From RUG100 sp050953425 (lineage in GTDB: Bacteria; Bacillota; Clostridia; Peptostreptococcales; Anaerovoracaceae): 64,000 bases of DNA. Position numbers and translations under genes: made by a program. The notes below the pieces were generated by a model. That model was given only the letters and a program-made list of their open reading frames with translations, was not told where the DNA came from and ran no database searches. Shown piece by piece: positions 23,778-32,643 of the stretch (position 1 is the first letter of the stretch; every line of letters starts with the position of its first letter). The stretch spans positions 186,001-250,000 of the forward strand of contig JBMNMQ010000006.1 in assembly GCA_050953425.1 (NCBI GenBank), written 5' to 3'.

Positions 23778-26444
23778 ATGGATGTAAAAGACATATCCAG
23801 AAGAATTTCCGTCATATTCCTGTCAGTCGTGCTGACTGCAGTGTTTATGCCGGGAATATTCCGAAATCAGTCGACAGTTCGTGCGGCTGATACGGAGACC
23901 ACGTTCGAGTATACCCTGGATGCCGAAGCGCAGACAGCGACACTGACCAAATGCACTGTTCCCGAAGGCGGACGGACAGATGTGGAAATCCCGTCGACGA
24001 CGACGAAAGACGGCACGGAATATACCGTTACCGCAGTCGCTAACGACAAGAGCGTGTTCAGCAATAACGTCACCTCGGTGACGGTTCCGAAAACAGTGAT
24101 CAACCTCGGCTGGTCCTATCTTTCCTTCAAGGGAGTGCCGAATCTGAAGGCTATTCACGTGGCAGAGGGAAATACGGCGTTTATGGATGACAGAGGTGTT
24201 TTGTACAGCGCCGACGGAACCAAACTCTATCTGTTCCCGGTCGCGTCCGATCTATCGGAATACACGATCCCGGATACGGTGAAAACCGTGAATGGTTCCG
24301 TTTTCAAGGGAGCCAGAAATTTGAAGTATCTTGAATTCGGCGGCGGCATTTCAAACACCGGAGGGAGTGTTGCGGAGGACTGCCCCGCCCTGGAAGAAGT
24401 GACGATTTCTTCCGGGTGCAAAACCATAGACGGCAATGCTTTCGACGGGTGCACGAGACTCAGATCCGTTCATATCGCAGACAGTGTAGCCACCATTCAG
24501 GCGCATGCGTTTTCAAATACGGCGCTGGAAACCATTACCCTGCCCGGCAGTCTTCGCACTGTTTACCTGGGCGCATTTTCCGGTTCAAAACTGAAGACGA
24601 TCAACATCCCGGCATCCGTTACGAGACTCCAATGCGACAAACTTACTCCTTCTCCATTCCATGGATGCAGAGAGCTGGAGAGCATTGAAGTAGATCCGAA
24701 CAATGCGGCTTACTGCTCGGTAGATGGCGTTCTCTTCGATAAAAACAAGAAGGTTTTATACGTATATCCGGCTGCCAAAAAAGACACCAGCTACAAGCTT
24801 CCCGATACGGCGAACAACGGCGTCTGGGATTTTGACATGAATCCCTATCTTGAGACGCTGGATCTCAATAACAACGTTGCGGTCCGCACGAATGCATGCT
24901 TTGAAGGCTGCACGGCTCTGAAGGAATTCAAGACAGCGGAAAGCAACAAGTACCTGAGCGCAGAGGACGGCGTGCTGTTCAACATCTACAACGGCAATGA
25001 GATCGTCAAATATCCGCAGGCCAAAGACGGGGACAGCTACGCAATTCCGGAGACGGTCACAACGGCAGCGACATATGCGTTCAATGGCTGCAGCAAACTG
25101 AAGGAGCTGAGCATTCCTGCCGGGATCGGACTGACGCAGTATAACGAGAGCTATTTTCCGACAACGACGTTTGCCGGATGTTCGTCCCTGCAGGCAATAC
25201 ACGTAGACGACGGAAATGAAATTTACCATTCCGAGGAGGGCGCTCTGATCGTTAAGATCAATGGCGCAGAAACGCTGATCTGTTATCCGGCAGATAAGCC
25301 GGATGACACCTTTGTCGTTCCGAGCAAGGTGTCCGTCATCACCGCTGGTGCGTTCACAAACGCTGCACATTTGAAAAAGCTGGCGATTCCGGCCGCAGTA
25401 GAGACTGTGGAGGACGGCGCTCTGAGTGGGAGCACCGCCGCAGTCATCTATACTGCAGCGGACAGCGAAGCGGCAGCGGCAGCGAAGAAAAATGAATGGA
25501 CGTATGTCACGGACAACACTGCACCGACCATCGGCACGACGGCACTCAACGATGCGATGATCGATGTACCCTATCGCGCGCAGCTGAAGGCATCCTGCGA
25601 CATGAAGTACAAATGGGCGGTTGCCGACGGCAGACTGCCGGACGGACTGACGCTGTCTTCGAACGGATTGATCAGCGGCACGCCGACCGAGGCCGGCTCC
25701 TCCGCTTTCACGATCAGCGCCTACAACGGCCACGAGGCGGTGAAGAGTCTGACACTGAAGGTCGAAACGGTTGAGGAATACAAGGCCTCCGCCGTCAATA
25801 TTCTGAAAAAATATGCCGCCCGGCCCGGCTGCACGCAGCAGGGGAATGCGCTGATCAAGGACGTGCTCGATGATGCAGCGGACGGCATCGGCAGGGCTTC
25901 TACCTCCGATGAAATCAGCGCCTGGATCAAAGTGGCAAAGAATCGAATCGACGACGTTGCGGACAATCTCACCATGCATACTGTCAGACTTTCGGCAGAA
26001 TACACCTTCAACGGCAGCGCCGTGAAACCGTCCGTCACCGTTTCCGGATTGACAAAAGGCACGGATTACACAATAGCCTATAAGAACAACACCGGCGTGG
26101 GCACGGCGACGGCAGTCATTTCCGGCAAGGGCAGCTGCCGTGGCACGGTGAGTCGCACTTTCCGCATTGTCCCGGCAAAGACGAGGATCACGAAAGTAAA
26201 AGCCGGCAAAAAGAAAGTGAAGGTCAGCTGCAAAAAGCTTAAGGGCGGCGTGCGATATCAATTTGCCGTGAAGAAGAAGGGCGCGAAAACCTGGAAGACC
26301 TATAGTTCCGCTGCCGCCGTAAAGACCATTGCGAAACTGACAGCGAAAAAGCAGTATACTGTGAAAGTGCGCGGCTGCAAGAAGGTTGGCGGCAAGACGT
26401 ACTGCGGCGCCTGGTCAAACGTCAAAACGGTGAGGATAAAATGA
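23778..26444 (+). CDS. BspA-like secreted LRR_5 protein 3
   Basis: 888 residues from ATG 23778, which has GGAAGGAG upstream; the ATG at 23760 overlaps that site. A signal peptide runs to about residue 38 (FMPGIF...VRAADTE). Residues of about 60-590 are LRR_5 BspA repeats (FDGCTRLRSVHIADSVATI, FEGCTALKEFKTAE) broken by GVLF-type inserts. A putative Ig unit (VPYRAQLKA, LPDGLTLSSNGLISGTPTEAG) follows, then a helical linker, a second Ig-like unit (YTFNGSAVKPSVTVSGLTKG) and a basic FN3-like domain ending VKTVRIK. No wall anchor is visible. Paralogous to the next gene. Confidence 0.88.
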   Translation: MDVKDISRRISVIFLSVVLTAVFMPGIFRNQSTVRAADTETTFEYTLDAEAQTATLTKCTVPEGGRTDVEIPSTTTKDGTEYTVTAVANDKSVFSNNVTSVTVPKTVINLGWSYLSFKGVPNLKAIHVAEGNTAFMDDRGVLYSADGTKLYLFPVASDLSEYTIPDTVKTVNGSVFKGARNLKYLEFGGGISNTGGSVAEDCPALEEVTISSGCKTIDGNAFDGCTRLRSVHIADSVATIQAHAFSNTALETITLPGSLRTVYLGAFSGSKLKTINIPASVTRLQCDKLTPSPFHGCRELESIEVDPNNAAYCSVDGVLFDKNKKVLYVYPAAKKDTSYKLPDTANNGVWDFDMNPYLETLDLNNNVAVRTNACFEGCTALKEFKTAESNKYLSAEDGVLFNIYNGNEIVKYPQAKDGDSYAIPETVTTAATYAFNGCSKLKELSIPAGIGLTQYNESYFPTTTFAGCSSLQAIHVDDGNEIYHSEEGALIVKINGAETLICYPADKPDDTFVVPSKVSVITAGAFTNAAHLKKLAIPAAVETVEDGALSGSTAAVIYTAADSEAAAAAKKNEWTYVTDNTAPTIGTTALNDAMIDVPYRAQLKASCDMKYKWAVADGRLPDGLTLSSNGLISGTPTEAGSSAFTISAYNGHEAVKSLTLKVETVEEYKASAVNILKKYAARPGCTQQGNALIKDVLDDAADGIGRASTSDEISAWIKVAKNRIDDVADNLTMHTVRLSAEYTFNGSAVKPSVTVSGLTKGTDYTIAYKNNTGVGTATAVISGKGSCRGTVSRTFRIVPAKTRITKVKAGKKKVKVSCKKLKGGVRYQFAVKKKGAKTWKTYSSAAAVKTIAKLTAKKQYTVKVRGCKKVGGKTYCGAWSNVKTVRIK

Positions 26445-26520
26445 TCCGAAATGACGGAATCCGCCAAGCGGCATTCTTTTCCCTGAAAGAGTATTGATGA
26501 CCAAGGAGGAACGAACGAGA

Positions 26521-29193
26521 ATGAAAACAATAAGTATTTCAAAACGGCTGTTCGTGATCGTTCTGGCAGTGATGACGGTCACAGCGTTCATGCCGGGCCT
26601 GTTCCGGAGCGGAGCGACGGCCAGTGCCGATGATACGGATACGGTGTTTGAGTTTAAGGTCAACACCTCAAACGCGACGGCTCAACTGACCAAATGCACC
26701 GTGCCCGAAGGCGGCAGCACGGATGTGGAGATTCCATCCACATATGAACAGGATGGGACGGAATATACCGTCACTTCCATCAAAGGCGGCGACCTGTTCA
26801 GCGATAACATTACATCGGTAACGCTGCCTGCGACGGTCACTAATATCAATGGACAAGGCTTTAATATTTCGACGTTGAAATCGATCAAAGTTGCAGAAGA
26901 CAGCACATCCTTTACATCAGAAGACGGAGTCCTCTACAGTGCAGACGGAAAAACACTGTACCGCTGCCCGAGGGCTTCTGAAATCACCAGTTTTTCTGTC
27001 CCGGATACGGTTGGGACTGTTTGTTCCGGTGCGTTTAGCGGCGTTTCGAATCTGCAGGAACTGGATTTGAGCAATATCGGATGGAAGCTTCCCGATCGTA
27101 TAGCCCAGAACTGCACTAAACTGAGCCGCGTTACGTTTGCAGCAAATCTGAAGACGATCGGCAATTCTGCGTTCAGCGGCTGTACATCCCTGCAGAACGT
27201 AACGCTGCCGGCTTCCTTAAGTGAGATCGGCTGGTATGCTTTTATGAACTGCCCCATCACGAAGATTGATCTGCCGGAAAGTGTCAGTGCTCTGAAGGAC
27301 CGATGCTTTGCAAATACCAAGCTGAAGAGCATTGACCTGCCGCAGAAGCTGCAGTGGTACGGGCTTGATCTCCAGGCATTTGATAACTGCAGCGAGCTGG
27401 AATCCATCAATGCTGCCGAAAACAGCCAGTATTTCACAACCATCGACGGGGTGTTGTTTTACGGCCGGGATGTCGATCACATTTCACATCTGCTCATCTA
27501 TCCGGCCGGAAAAAAGGACAAGAGCTATCGCGTGCCCGATCAACTGGTTGGAAAAGTCAGGAAAAATCAGTACTCCGAGGATCTTGGCACGGTGAGGAAT
27601 TTTTCCGGTAACCCGTATCTTGAGAGCCTCGATTTCAACAAGTCACTTCTCTTTGATAAAAATGATCTTTGCGGCTGCAGCAGCTTAAAGGAATTTAAAG
27701 TCAGCGATGACAACAAGAGCATGAAACTGGTCGACGGTGCTCTGGTGGCGGGCAAGATTAAATTCCTTGGTCTGCCGCCTGCGAGCAGTATTACGGAATG
27801 CTCGGTTCCGGAAACAGTGGAAACGCTGGACGGCGGTGCTTTTAAGAACTGCCGTAATCTGAAAATCGTCAATCTGCCGGATTCTATTAAGAACTACATA
27901 AACGGCACTTTTGAAGGCTGCTCGTCTCTGGAGGCCGTCAATGTCGATAAAAACAATAAGGTGTTTTCATCCGTGGACGGCGTCCTTTACTATGGTACAG
28001 AACTGGTGTTCTATCCGTTCAATAAAAAAGATAAGACATTCGTAATCCCGAATTTTACAACAAAGATTACTTACTTGTCGCATTTAAAGAATCTGCAGCA
28101 TCTCTACATTCCCGACGGTATTGTCTATGTATCGTTCTGGAATGTAAAGGAAGACGGCACGGAACCGATCACAATCTATGCATCGGCAGATAACGAAGTT
28201 GTCGTAAAGGCGGCAGAAGAACATAACTTGAAGCTAGTCACCGACACCGCGGCACCGACGGTGACGACCGAATCCCTGGAGCCGGGCATCGTGGGCACGA
28301 AGTACCGCGCGCAGCTGAACGCGGAGAGCGACACGCCCTACCGCTGGAGCGCGGCACCCGGCACCAGTCTGCCGAAGGGTCTGAAGATCTCCTCAGACGG
28401 CGTGCTCAGCGGCACCCCCGAGGAAGCGGGCACCTTCACCGTTTCCGCCGACGCTTACAACAGCCACGACGGCACCAAAGACCTGACACTGACGATCAAA
28501 TCCGCGGAAGATCACAGATACACTTTGATCAAGGAGCTTAAACACTATCAGGATCCGGACAAATGTACGACAGCGCAGCAGAAAGCGATCAAAGAAATTG
28601 TTTCCGGAACGACGGACAAAATCATCGATGCGGAAACTAATGCGGAAGCCGATGTATGGCTGACTGTGGCGAAGAAGCAGATTGACAGAATTGCCGGCAA
28701 TATCACACTGATGTCGGTGAAAGTCTCTCCGTCGAAGACGGCATACACGGGCAAAAATGCCTGCCCTGCCGTCAGAGTCTCCGGCGGTGATCGTGTTCTG
28801 AAAGAGGGAACCGACTTTACGACAACCTACCGCAGCAACAGCGGAATCGGAACCGCGAGCGTAACCATCAAGGGCACGGGTTCCTGCAACGGCACCGTTA
28901 CCAGGAATTTTCAGATTGTACCCGCAAAAGCCGGGATCAGGAAAGTCCGGGCCGGACGAAAGACTGTCACAGTTCAATGCACGGCATTGAAGGGCGGCGT
29001 TTCCTATCAGATCGCAGCAAAGAAAAAAGGCACCGGGAAATGGCACACCCGCACGGCGAAAACTGCAGCAGCGTCTATCCACGGCCTGAAATCCAACAGC
29101 ACCTACTATGTAAAAGCCCGCGCGTACAAGAAAGTACGTGGAAAGACATATTACGGCGCTTATTCCCAGGTAAAGACAGTCAGGGTAAAATAA
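26521..29193 (+). CDS. BspA-like secreted LRR_5 protein 4
   Basis: 890 residues from ATG 26521; AAGGAGG lies 11 bases upstream, so the longer frame from TTG 26494 is not used. Domain order copies the preceding gene: signal peptide (FMPGLF...ASADDTD), LRR_5 repeats (FSGCTSLQNVTLPASLSEIG, FEGCSSLEAVNVDKNNKVF), putative Ig (GTKYRAQLNAES, LPKGLKISSDGVLSGTPEEAG), helical linker, Ig-like unit, basic FN3-like end VKTVRVK. The TKCTVPEGGSTDVEIPS stretch is nearly identical in both, which marks a second tandem duplication. Confidence 0.88.
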   Translation: MKTISISKRLFVIVLAVMTVTAFMPGLFRSGATASADDTDTVFEFKVNTSNATAQLTKCTVPEGGSTDVEIPSTYEQDGTEYTVTSIKGGDLFSDNITSVTLPATVTNINGQGFNISTLKSIKVAEDSTSFTSEDGVLYSADGKTLYRCPRASEITSFSVPDTVGTVCSGAFSGVSNLQELDLSNIGWKLPDRIAQNCTKLSRVTFAANLKTIGNSAFSGCTSLQNVTLPASLSEIGWYAFMNCPITKIDLPESVSALKDRCFANTKLKSIDLPQKLQWYGLDLQAFDNCSELESINAAENSQYFTTIDGVLFYGRDVDHISHLLIYPAGKKDKSYRVPDQLVGKVRKNQYSEDLGTVRNFSGNPYLESLDFNKSLLFDKNDLCGCSSLKEFKVSDDNKSMKLVDGALVAGKIKFLGLPPASSITECSVPETVETLDGGAFKNCRNLKIVNLPDSIKNYINGTFEGCSSLEAVNVDKNNKVFSSVDGVLYYGTELVFYPFNKKDKTFVIPNFTTKITYLSHLKNLQHLYIPDGIVYVSFWNVKEDGTEPITIYASADNEVVVKAAEEHNLKLVTDTAAPTVTTESLEPGIVGTKYRAQLNAESDTPYRWSAAPGTSLPKGLKISSDGVLSGTPEEAGTFTVSADAYNSHDGTKDLTLTIKSAEDHRYTLIKELKHYQDPDKCTTAQQKAIKEIVSGTTDKIIDAETNAEADVWLTVAKKQIDRIAGNITLMSVKVSPSKTAYTGKNACPAVRVSGGDRVLKEGTDFTTTYRSNSGIGTASVTIKGTGSCNGTVTRNFQIVPAKAGIRKVRAGRKTVTVQCTALKGGVSYQIAAKKKGTGKWHTRTAKTAAASIHGLKSNSTYYVKARAYKKVRGKTYYGAYSQVKTVRVK

Positions 29194-29283
29194 CGCAGGA
29201 TCATATAACCTATACGAAGACAGGAAGAACAGTGTCTGCAGCAAAGCGGTCTGCGTCGCAGCCGCTATGACGCTGATCTTTCG

Positions 29284-29322
29284 GAACAGCAGACGCCGCA
29301 CGGGCTCGTGCGGCGTTGTTCT
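29284..29322 (+). terminator. Rho-independent terminator after the BspA-like gene block
   Basis: CGCCGCAC (29294-29301) pairs with GTGCGGCG (29308-29315), extended by GAACA/TGTTC on the outside. The stem core is the same as in the terminator at 16941. The T-run is short (TTGTTCT). Confidence 0.6.
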
Positions 29323-29425
29323 ATTGCGCGAAAAAGATCCGACGATAATGTACCTTTGCTTTCGTGAGCTGCAGCCGCATTCACTCGATGCCGTCGGTAT
29401 ACACAAATCATCGGATGCATTTCAT

Positions 29426-29992
29426 TTATGCCTGTGGATCTGCTTCAGAACCGTCCGTCGGACTCGTGCTGTTTCGTTCCCACTTCTCCTCGGTCATGGC
29501 GTAATCGGCCCATTCGGTATTCGGTTTTGTTTCCGTCATCACAAATCCGTGTCTGGCGTAAAGATGCCGGGCCGGTTTCAGAATATCGATGGTCCAGAGC
29601 CAAAGATCCCGGAAGCCGTTTTGTTCGCAGCCGGTCAGGCACTGCTCCAGCAGGTCGTTTCCGATTCCGCATCCCCGCATGCTCCGGTCAACGCCGAACC
29701 AGCGGAGCTGCGCGGATCGGTCGGAATGACTGACCGTCCCGATGCTTCCGACCACCGTTCCGTTTTTCTCGGCGAGCCAGATCTGATTGTGTTCCATATC
29801 GTCAAAGTATTCTCCCACGCTTTTTATAAAATATCCCTCCCAGCGTTCCCGAAAGCGGTATTGGTCCGCAAAAATATGATAGTAGAACGCACAGAGCCGG
29901 CAGGGATCGCCGCCGCGTGCTGTGTGAATGACAATTCCGCTGTCGGCGGCTGTTCCGGTTTTTGTGATCTCGGCTGTTTGCCGGGCAGTCAT
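29426..29992 (-). CDS. GNAT-family N-acetyltransferase
   Basis: 188 residues. IWLAEKNGTVVGSIGTV is the central strand pair, and LRWFGVDRSMRGCGIGNDLLEQCL carries the acetyl-CoA-binding (R/Q)-x-x-G-x-G/A-like loop. LYARHGFVMTETKPN is the usual C-terminal motif. GGGAGG stands ahead of ATG 29992. The acceptor is unknown. It is divergent from the LysR regulator across a palindromic site, so control by that regulator is likely (inference). In GNAT-MarR fusions this kind of domain acts as an enzyme; here the regulator is separate. Confidence 0.85.
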   Translation of the reverse strand: MTARQTAEITKTGTAADSGIVIHTARGGDPCRLCAFYYHIFADQYRFRERWEGYFIKSVGEYFDDMEHNQIWLAEKNGTVVGSIGTVSHSDRSAQLRWFGVDRSMRGCGIGNDLLEQCLTGCEQNGFRDLWLWTIDILKPARHLYARHGFVMTETKPNTEWADYAMTEEKWERNSTSPTDGSEADPQA

Positions 29993-30081
29993 TGGTACCT
30001 CCCGTTGTTCTGATGAATGTTTGCTCTGTATTCAGAATAATCCATGTGTTATAATTAATAAAACAAATAATTCTTATATGA

Positions 30082-30100
30082 TTATTAGTAATACTAATAA
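30082..30100. promoter_or_regulatory. Perfect 9-bp inverted repeat, candidate LysR operator
   Basis: TTATTAGTA (30082-30090) and TACTAATAA (30092-30100) are exact inverted copies around one base. It contains the T-N11-A spacing expected of LysR-type sites and ends 23 bases before the LysR ATG, between the divergent GNAT and LysR genes. A TATAAT lies at 30050-30055. Confidence 0.55.
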
Positions 30101-30123
30101 CAATGATGTCGACAGGGAGCACA

Positions 30124-30993
30124 ATGAACCGGTATCTTGCACTTCAGAAAGTTGTCGAAACAGGGAGCTTTACCAAGGCGGCGGAAATCCTCGGCTATAC
30201 ACAGTCCTCCGTCAGCCAGATGATCTCTTCTCTCGAGCGGGAGCTCTCTTTTCGTCTCCTGATCCGTTCCAAGCACGGCGTCAGACTGACAGAGGAAGGC
30301 GCGGCTCTGTATCCCGGTATTGAACGCGCCATCTGTCAATATCAGGCGGTGCGGGAGAAGGCGGCCGAAATTAAGGGACTTGAGTTCGGAGTGATTCGTG
30401 TGGGGACCTATTCCAGCGTCACCTGCCACTGGCTTCCGCATTTGATAGCCGGCTTTCTGCAGCAGTATCCGGATGTCCGTTTTGTCTTTCATCAGGGAGA
30501 TTACCGGCTGATTTCGGAATGGATCCACAGCGGTGCCGTCGATTTTGGCTTTGTGGCACCGGAGGCGGTGCCGGATCTGCAGACGGAAATTGTCAAAGAG
30601 GGGGAATTTCTGGCGGTTCTTCCGGAGCATCATCCGCTGGCAGAGAGGGATCGGGTCCCCATTGCCGCGCTGGCCGAAGAGCCGTATATTCTCATCGAAG
30701 AGGGAAGTTACAGCGAGCCGATGGAGGCGTTCAGAACCGCCGGCGCCGCACCGCAGGTAAAATATACGCTGCATGATGACTATGCGATCATGACGATGGT
30801 CGAAGAGGGGCTGGGTGTGAGTATGCTGGCGGAACTGGTCTTGATGCGAACGAATTTCCGCATCGTCTGCCGCCCCGTTGATCCGCCCGTTATCAGAACG
30901 ACGGCCGTTGCATATAAGGACAGGCGGAGTCTTCCCCTGGCCAGCCAGTATTTCGTCGATTACATTATGCAGCACAGGGAGGAGCTTCCGTAA
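30124..30993 (+). CDS. LysR-family transcriptional regulator
   Basis: 289 residues from ATG 30124, chosen for the AGGGAG 6 bases upstream; an earlier ATG at 30103 lacks one. The winged helix-turn-helix is at residues 1-60 (FTKAAEILGYTQSSVSQMISSLE), followed by a two-lobed periplasmic-binding-type effector domain (IRVGTYSSVTCHWLPHLIAGF). The effector is unknown. The gene lies divergent to the GNAT gene with a palindrome between them. Its stop is 20 bases before a 58-bp tandem repeat array. Confidence 0.9.
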   Translation: MNRYLALQKVVETGSFTKAAEILGYTQSSVSQMISSLERELSFRLLIRSKHGVRLTEEGAALYPGIERAICQYQAVREKAAEIKGLEFGVIRVGTYSSVTCHWLPHLIAGFLQQYPDVRFVFHQGDYRLISEWIHSGAVDFGFVAPEAVPDLQTEIVKEGEFLAVLPEHHPLAERDRVPIAALAEEPYILIEEGSYSEPMEAFRTAGAAPQVKYTLHDDYAIMTMVEEGLGVSMLAELVLMRTNFRIVCRPVDPPVIRTTAVAYKDRRSLPLASQYFVDYIMQHREELP

Positions 30994-31012
30994 AGGTCAG
31001 CCATCGGTTCCG

Positions 31013-31270
31013 CGGTGATCCGCAGGCGTCCGGCCGTCCCTTTTTCGCGTCTGGGCGGATGTGCGCGACCCGGTGATCCGCAGGCGTCCGGCCGCCCCTT
31101 TTTCGTGTCTGGGCGGATGTGCGCGGCCCGGTGATCCGCAGGCGTCCGGCCGTCCCTTTTTCGCGTCTGGGCGGATGTGCGCGGCCCGGTGATCCGCAGG
31201 CGTCCGGTCGTCCCTTTTTCGCGTCTGGGCGGATGTGCGCGGCCCGGTGATCCGCAGGCGTCCGGTCGTC
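31013..31270. repeat. 58-bp tandem repeat array, four full units and a part
   Basis: Units start with CGGTGATCCGCAGGCGTCCG at 31013, 31071, 31129, 31187 and 31245 (partial). The period is exactly 58 bp and the units differ at few bases. GCGGAT near each unit end pairs with ATCCGC at the start of the next, and a CCCTTTTT run follows, so the array may form a ladder of hairpins. It starts 20 bases after the LysR stop and abuts the stop of the broken MATE gene. There are no spacers, so it is not CRISPR. Confidence 0.9.
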
Positions 31271-31727
31271 ATATTAATTTGCACTGCGTCCATTTTTTGG
31301 AGCGGTAACGAACATAAAAGAAAGCGCCGCGAATGAAAAGATCGATTCCCATGCCGAAAGCAATCCCGATGACACCCATGTTCAGCCACAGCTCGAAGAG
31401 CGCGGAGAAAAAGAGACGTGCGCCAATGGTCAGGCTGACTGAAACGACCATTGTGAAGCGTATGTCGCCGGCCGCCCGCAGTCCGCTGCCAAGCGGTTCG
31501 GCAAACGGATAGGCGAGACCATTCATGACATTGTTGATCAGAACAAGCAGGAATACCAATGCCTTTGCTTCCGGCGATACGGCAAAAAACTTTAGCAGAA
31601 AGGGGGTCAGCGCGAGAACCAGGACATTCCACAGCACGGAGAGCAGGCAGGTGACGCATGCATGTGATCGATGGGAGAGGAAGCAGAAGAATGCGGCCGC
31701 GGGGCTCATACACTGTCCGAAATTCAC
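31269..31727 (-). pseudogene. MATE-family efflux transporter, C-terminal remnant
   Basis: The reading frame gives 152 residues that match only the last third of a MATE (DinF/NorM-like) multidrug transporter: PFAEPLGSGLRAAGDIRFTM, LGVIGIAFGMGIDLFIRGAF-type wording and the RYRSKKW tail. Family proteins have about 450 residues and twelve membrane segments; here only about four remain. Resemblance starts near residue 28 and the text before it does not look like a MATE N-terminus. No ribosome site precedes the first ATG. Both ends are next to rearranged DNA (tandem array at the 3' end, tRNA-Ser at the 5' end), which fits loss by deletion. Confidence 0.75.
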
Positions 31728-31773
31728 CCGGCCCTGCGGTGTTCCTTCGTCGCGGCAGCAGGTGCGCGGTCAG

Positions 31774-31803
31774 TAAAAGACGCATCCCGGCCGGGATGCG
31801 TCT
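31774..31803 (-). terminator. Terminator of the tRNA-Ser gene
   Basis: A 26-bp perfect palindrome (AGACGCATCCCGG and its complement, 31778-31803) is followed on the minus strand by TTTTA, just downstream of the tRNA. Confidence 0.75.
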
Positions 31804-31817
31804 CCTGTAAGGAATAT

Positions 31818-31906
31818 TGGCGGAGAAGGTGGGATTCGAACCCACGGTACCCGTAGGTACACCGCATTTCGAGTGCGGCTCGTTATGACCACTTCGATAC
31901 TTCTCC
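31818..31906 (-). tRNA. tRNA-Ser (anticodon CGA)
   Basis: 89 nt including an encoded CCA. The acceptor stem is GGAGAAG/CTTCTCC, the anticodon loop CTCGAAA gives CGA, the long variable arm expected of serine tRNA is present (TGTACCTACGGGTAC), and the T loop is GTTCGAAT. Confidence 0.95.
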
Positions 31907-32643
31907 GTGTCTGTGTCGACAGCGGCCGATTGACTCGCATAGTATACACTATTTGCGGATAAATTTCCAGTCATTTATTCGAGATGAGAAAATGGTAATT
32001 AATGGCAGCCAATAGGATCTTCCGGCCTGTCCGCCGCGGTGAAAGACCGCCGGATGCTGCGCGGATCCGCCGGGCAGAGGAGCCTTGCTTTTGCGTGTCC
32101 CTCTCCGCTCGAGTCGCTTGATCGGCGGCACGAAGAAAATACTTTTCACACTCATCGATATTCCGGTCTTGCGATTTGTCGCAATGCACCCAATGCTTCC
32201 GCTATTGCCAGCCACTGCAATGTTACCGGTTTGCGATGCGCGGCAATGCTCCCGATGCTCCTATATTACGAACCACTGGAATGTTTCCGGCCTGCGATAT
32301 GCGGCAGTGCTCCTGCGCTGCAGCAGTCCTGTGGTCCATCCGCGGAAATCTGTACTTTTCTGCGAAGGTCTCCCGCAGGCGGCCGAACTGAGCATATGCT
32401 TTTCCGACTAAATGAATATATTTTTCATTTCGATGGTTTCCGATGGGAAAAAGAGTGTATAATATCGAATAAGGTGCCGAGTATTTACTCCGGAAAACCA
32501 CTGCGACAGAAGGGCACCCGGTGCCGCCGCGGGCGGCTGCGTGTGCATTCTGATCCATCACTGTGAATACTTATTGTGCGCAAGCATTTGGCGCTGTATC
32601 GGGCGGCAAATGAGCGAAGAGAGAAGAGAGGGAAAGCGATTCT
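31907..32643. other. Intergenic region ahead of the giant adhesin
   Basis: It holds a degenerate three-copy repeat (32163 onward) and a -10-like TATAAT at 32458-32463 preceded by TG, with no clear -35. The leader from about 32470 to 32643 is GC-rich and could fold (a GGTGCC/GGCACC pair is present), but I recognise no known riboswitch. No credible gene is seen. Confidence 0.4.
32163..32340. repeat. Degenerate tandem repeat, three units of about 61-63 bp
   Basis: Units start at 32163, 32226 and 32287 with CCGG(T/C)-TTGCGAT followed by GCGGCAATGCTCC-like text and, in the first two, CCACTG(C/G)AATGTT. Copies differ at many bases, so the array is older than the others in this window. Confidence 0.65.

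Noticed and set aside
31013..31270. Possible CRISPR array
   Set aside because: Units of 58 bp follow each other with no variable spacers and no cas genes are near. The same holds for the 45-bp units at 50738.
30997..31974. A 325-codon minus-strand frame through the 58-bp repeats and into tRNA-Ser
   Set aside because: It runs through the MATE remnant in the wrong frame and through the tRNA; the repeat period is not a multiple of three, so the reading frame rotates between units.
32470..32643. Riboswitch in the adhesin leader
   Set aside because: Some pairing is possible (GGTGCC with GGCACC), but I could not match it to a c-di-GMP or any other class I know.
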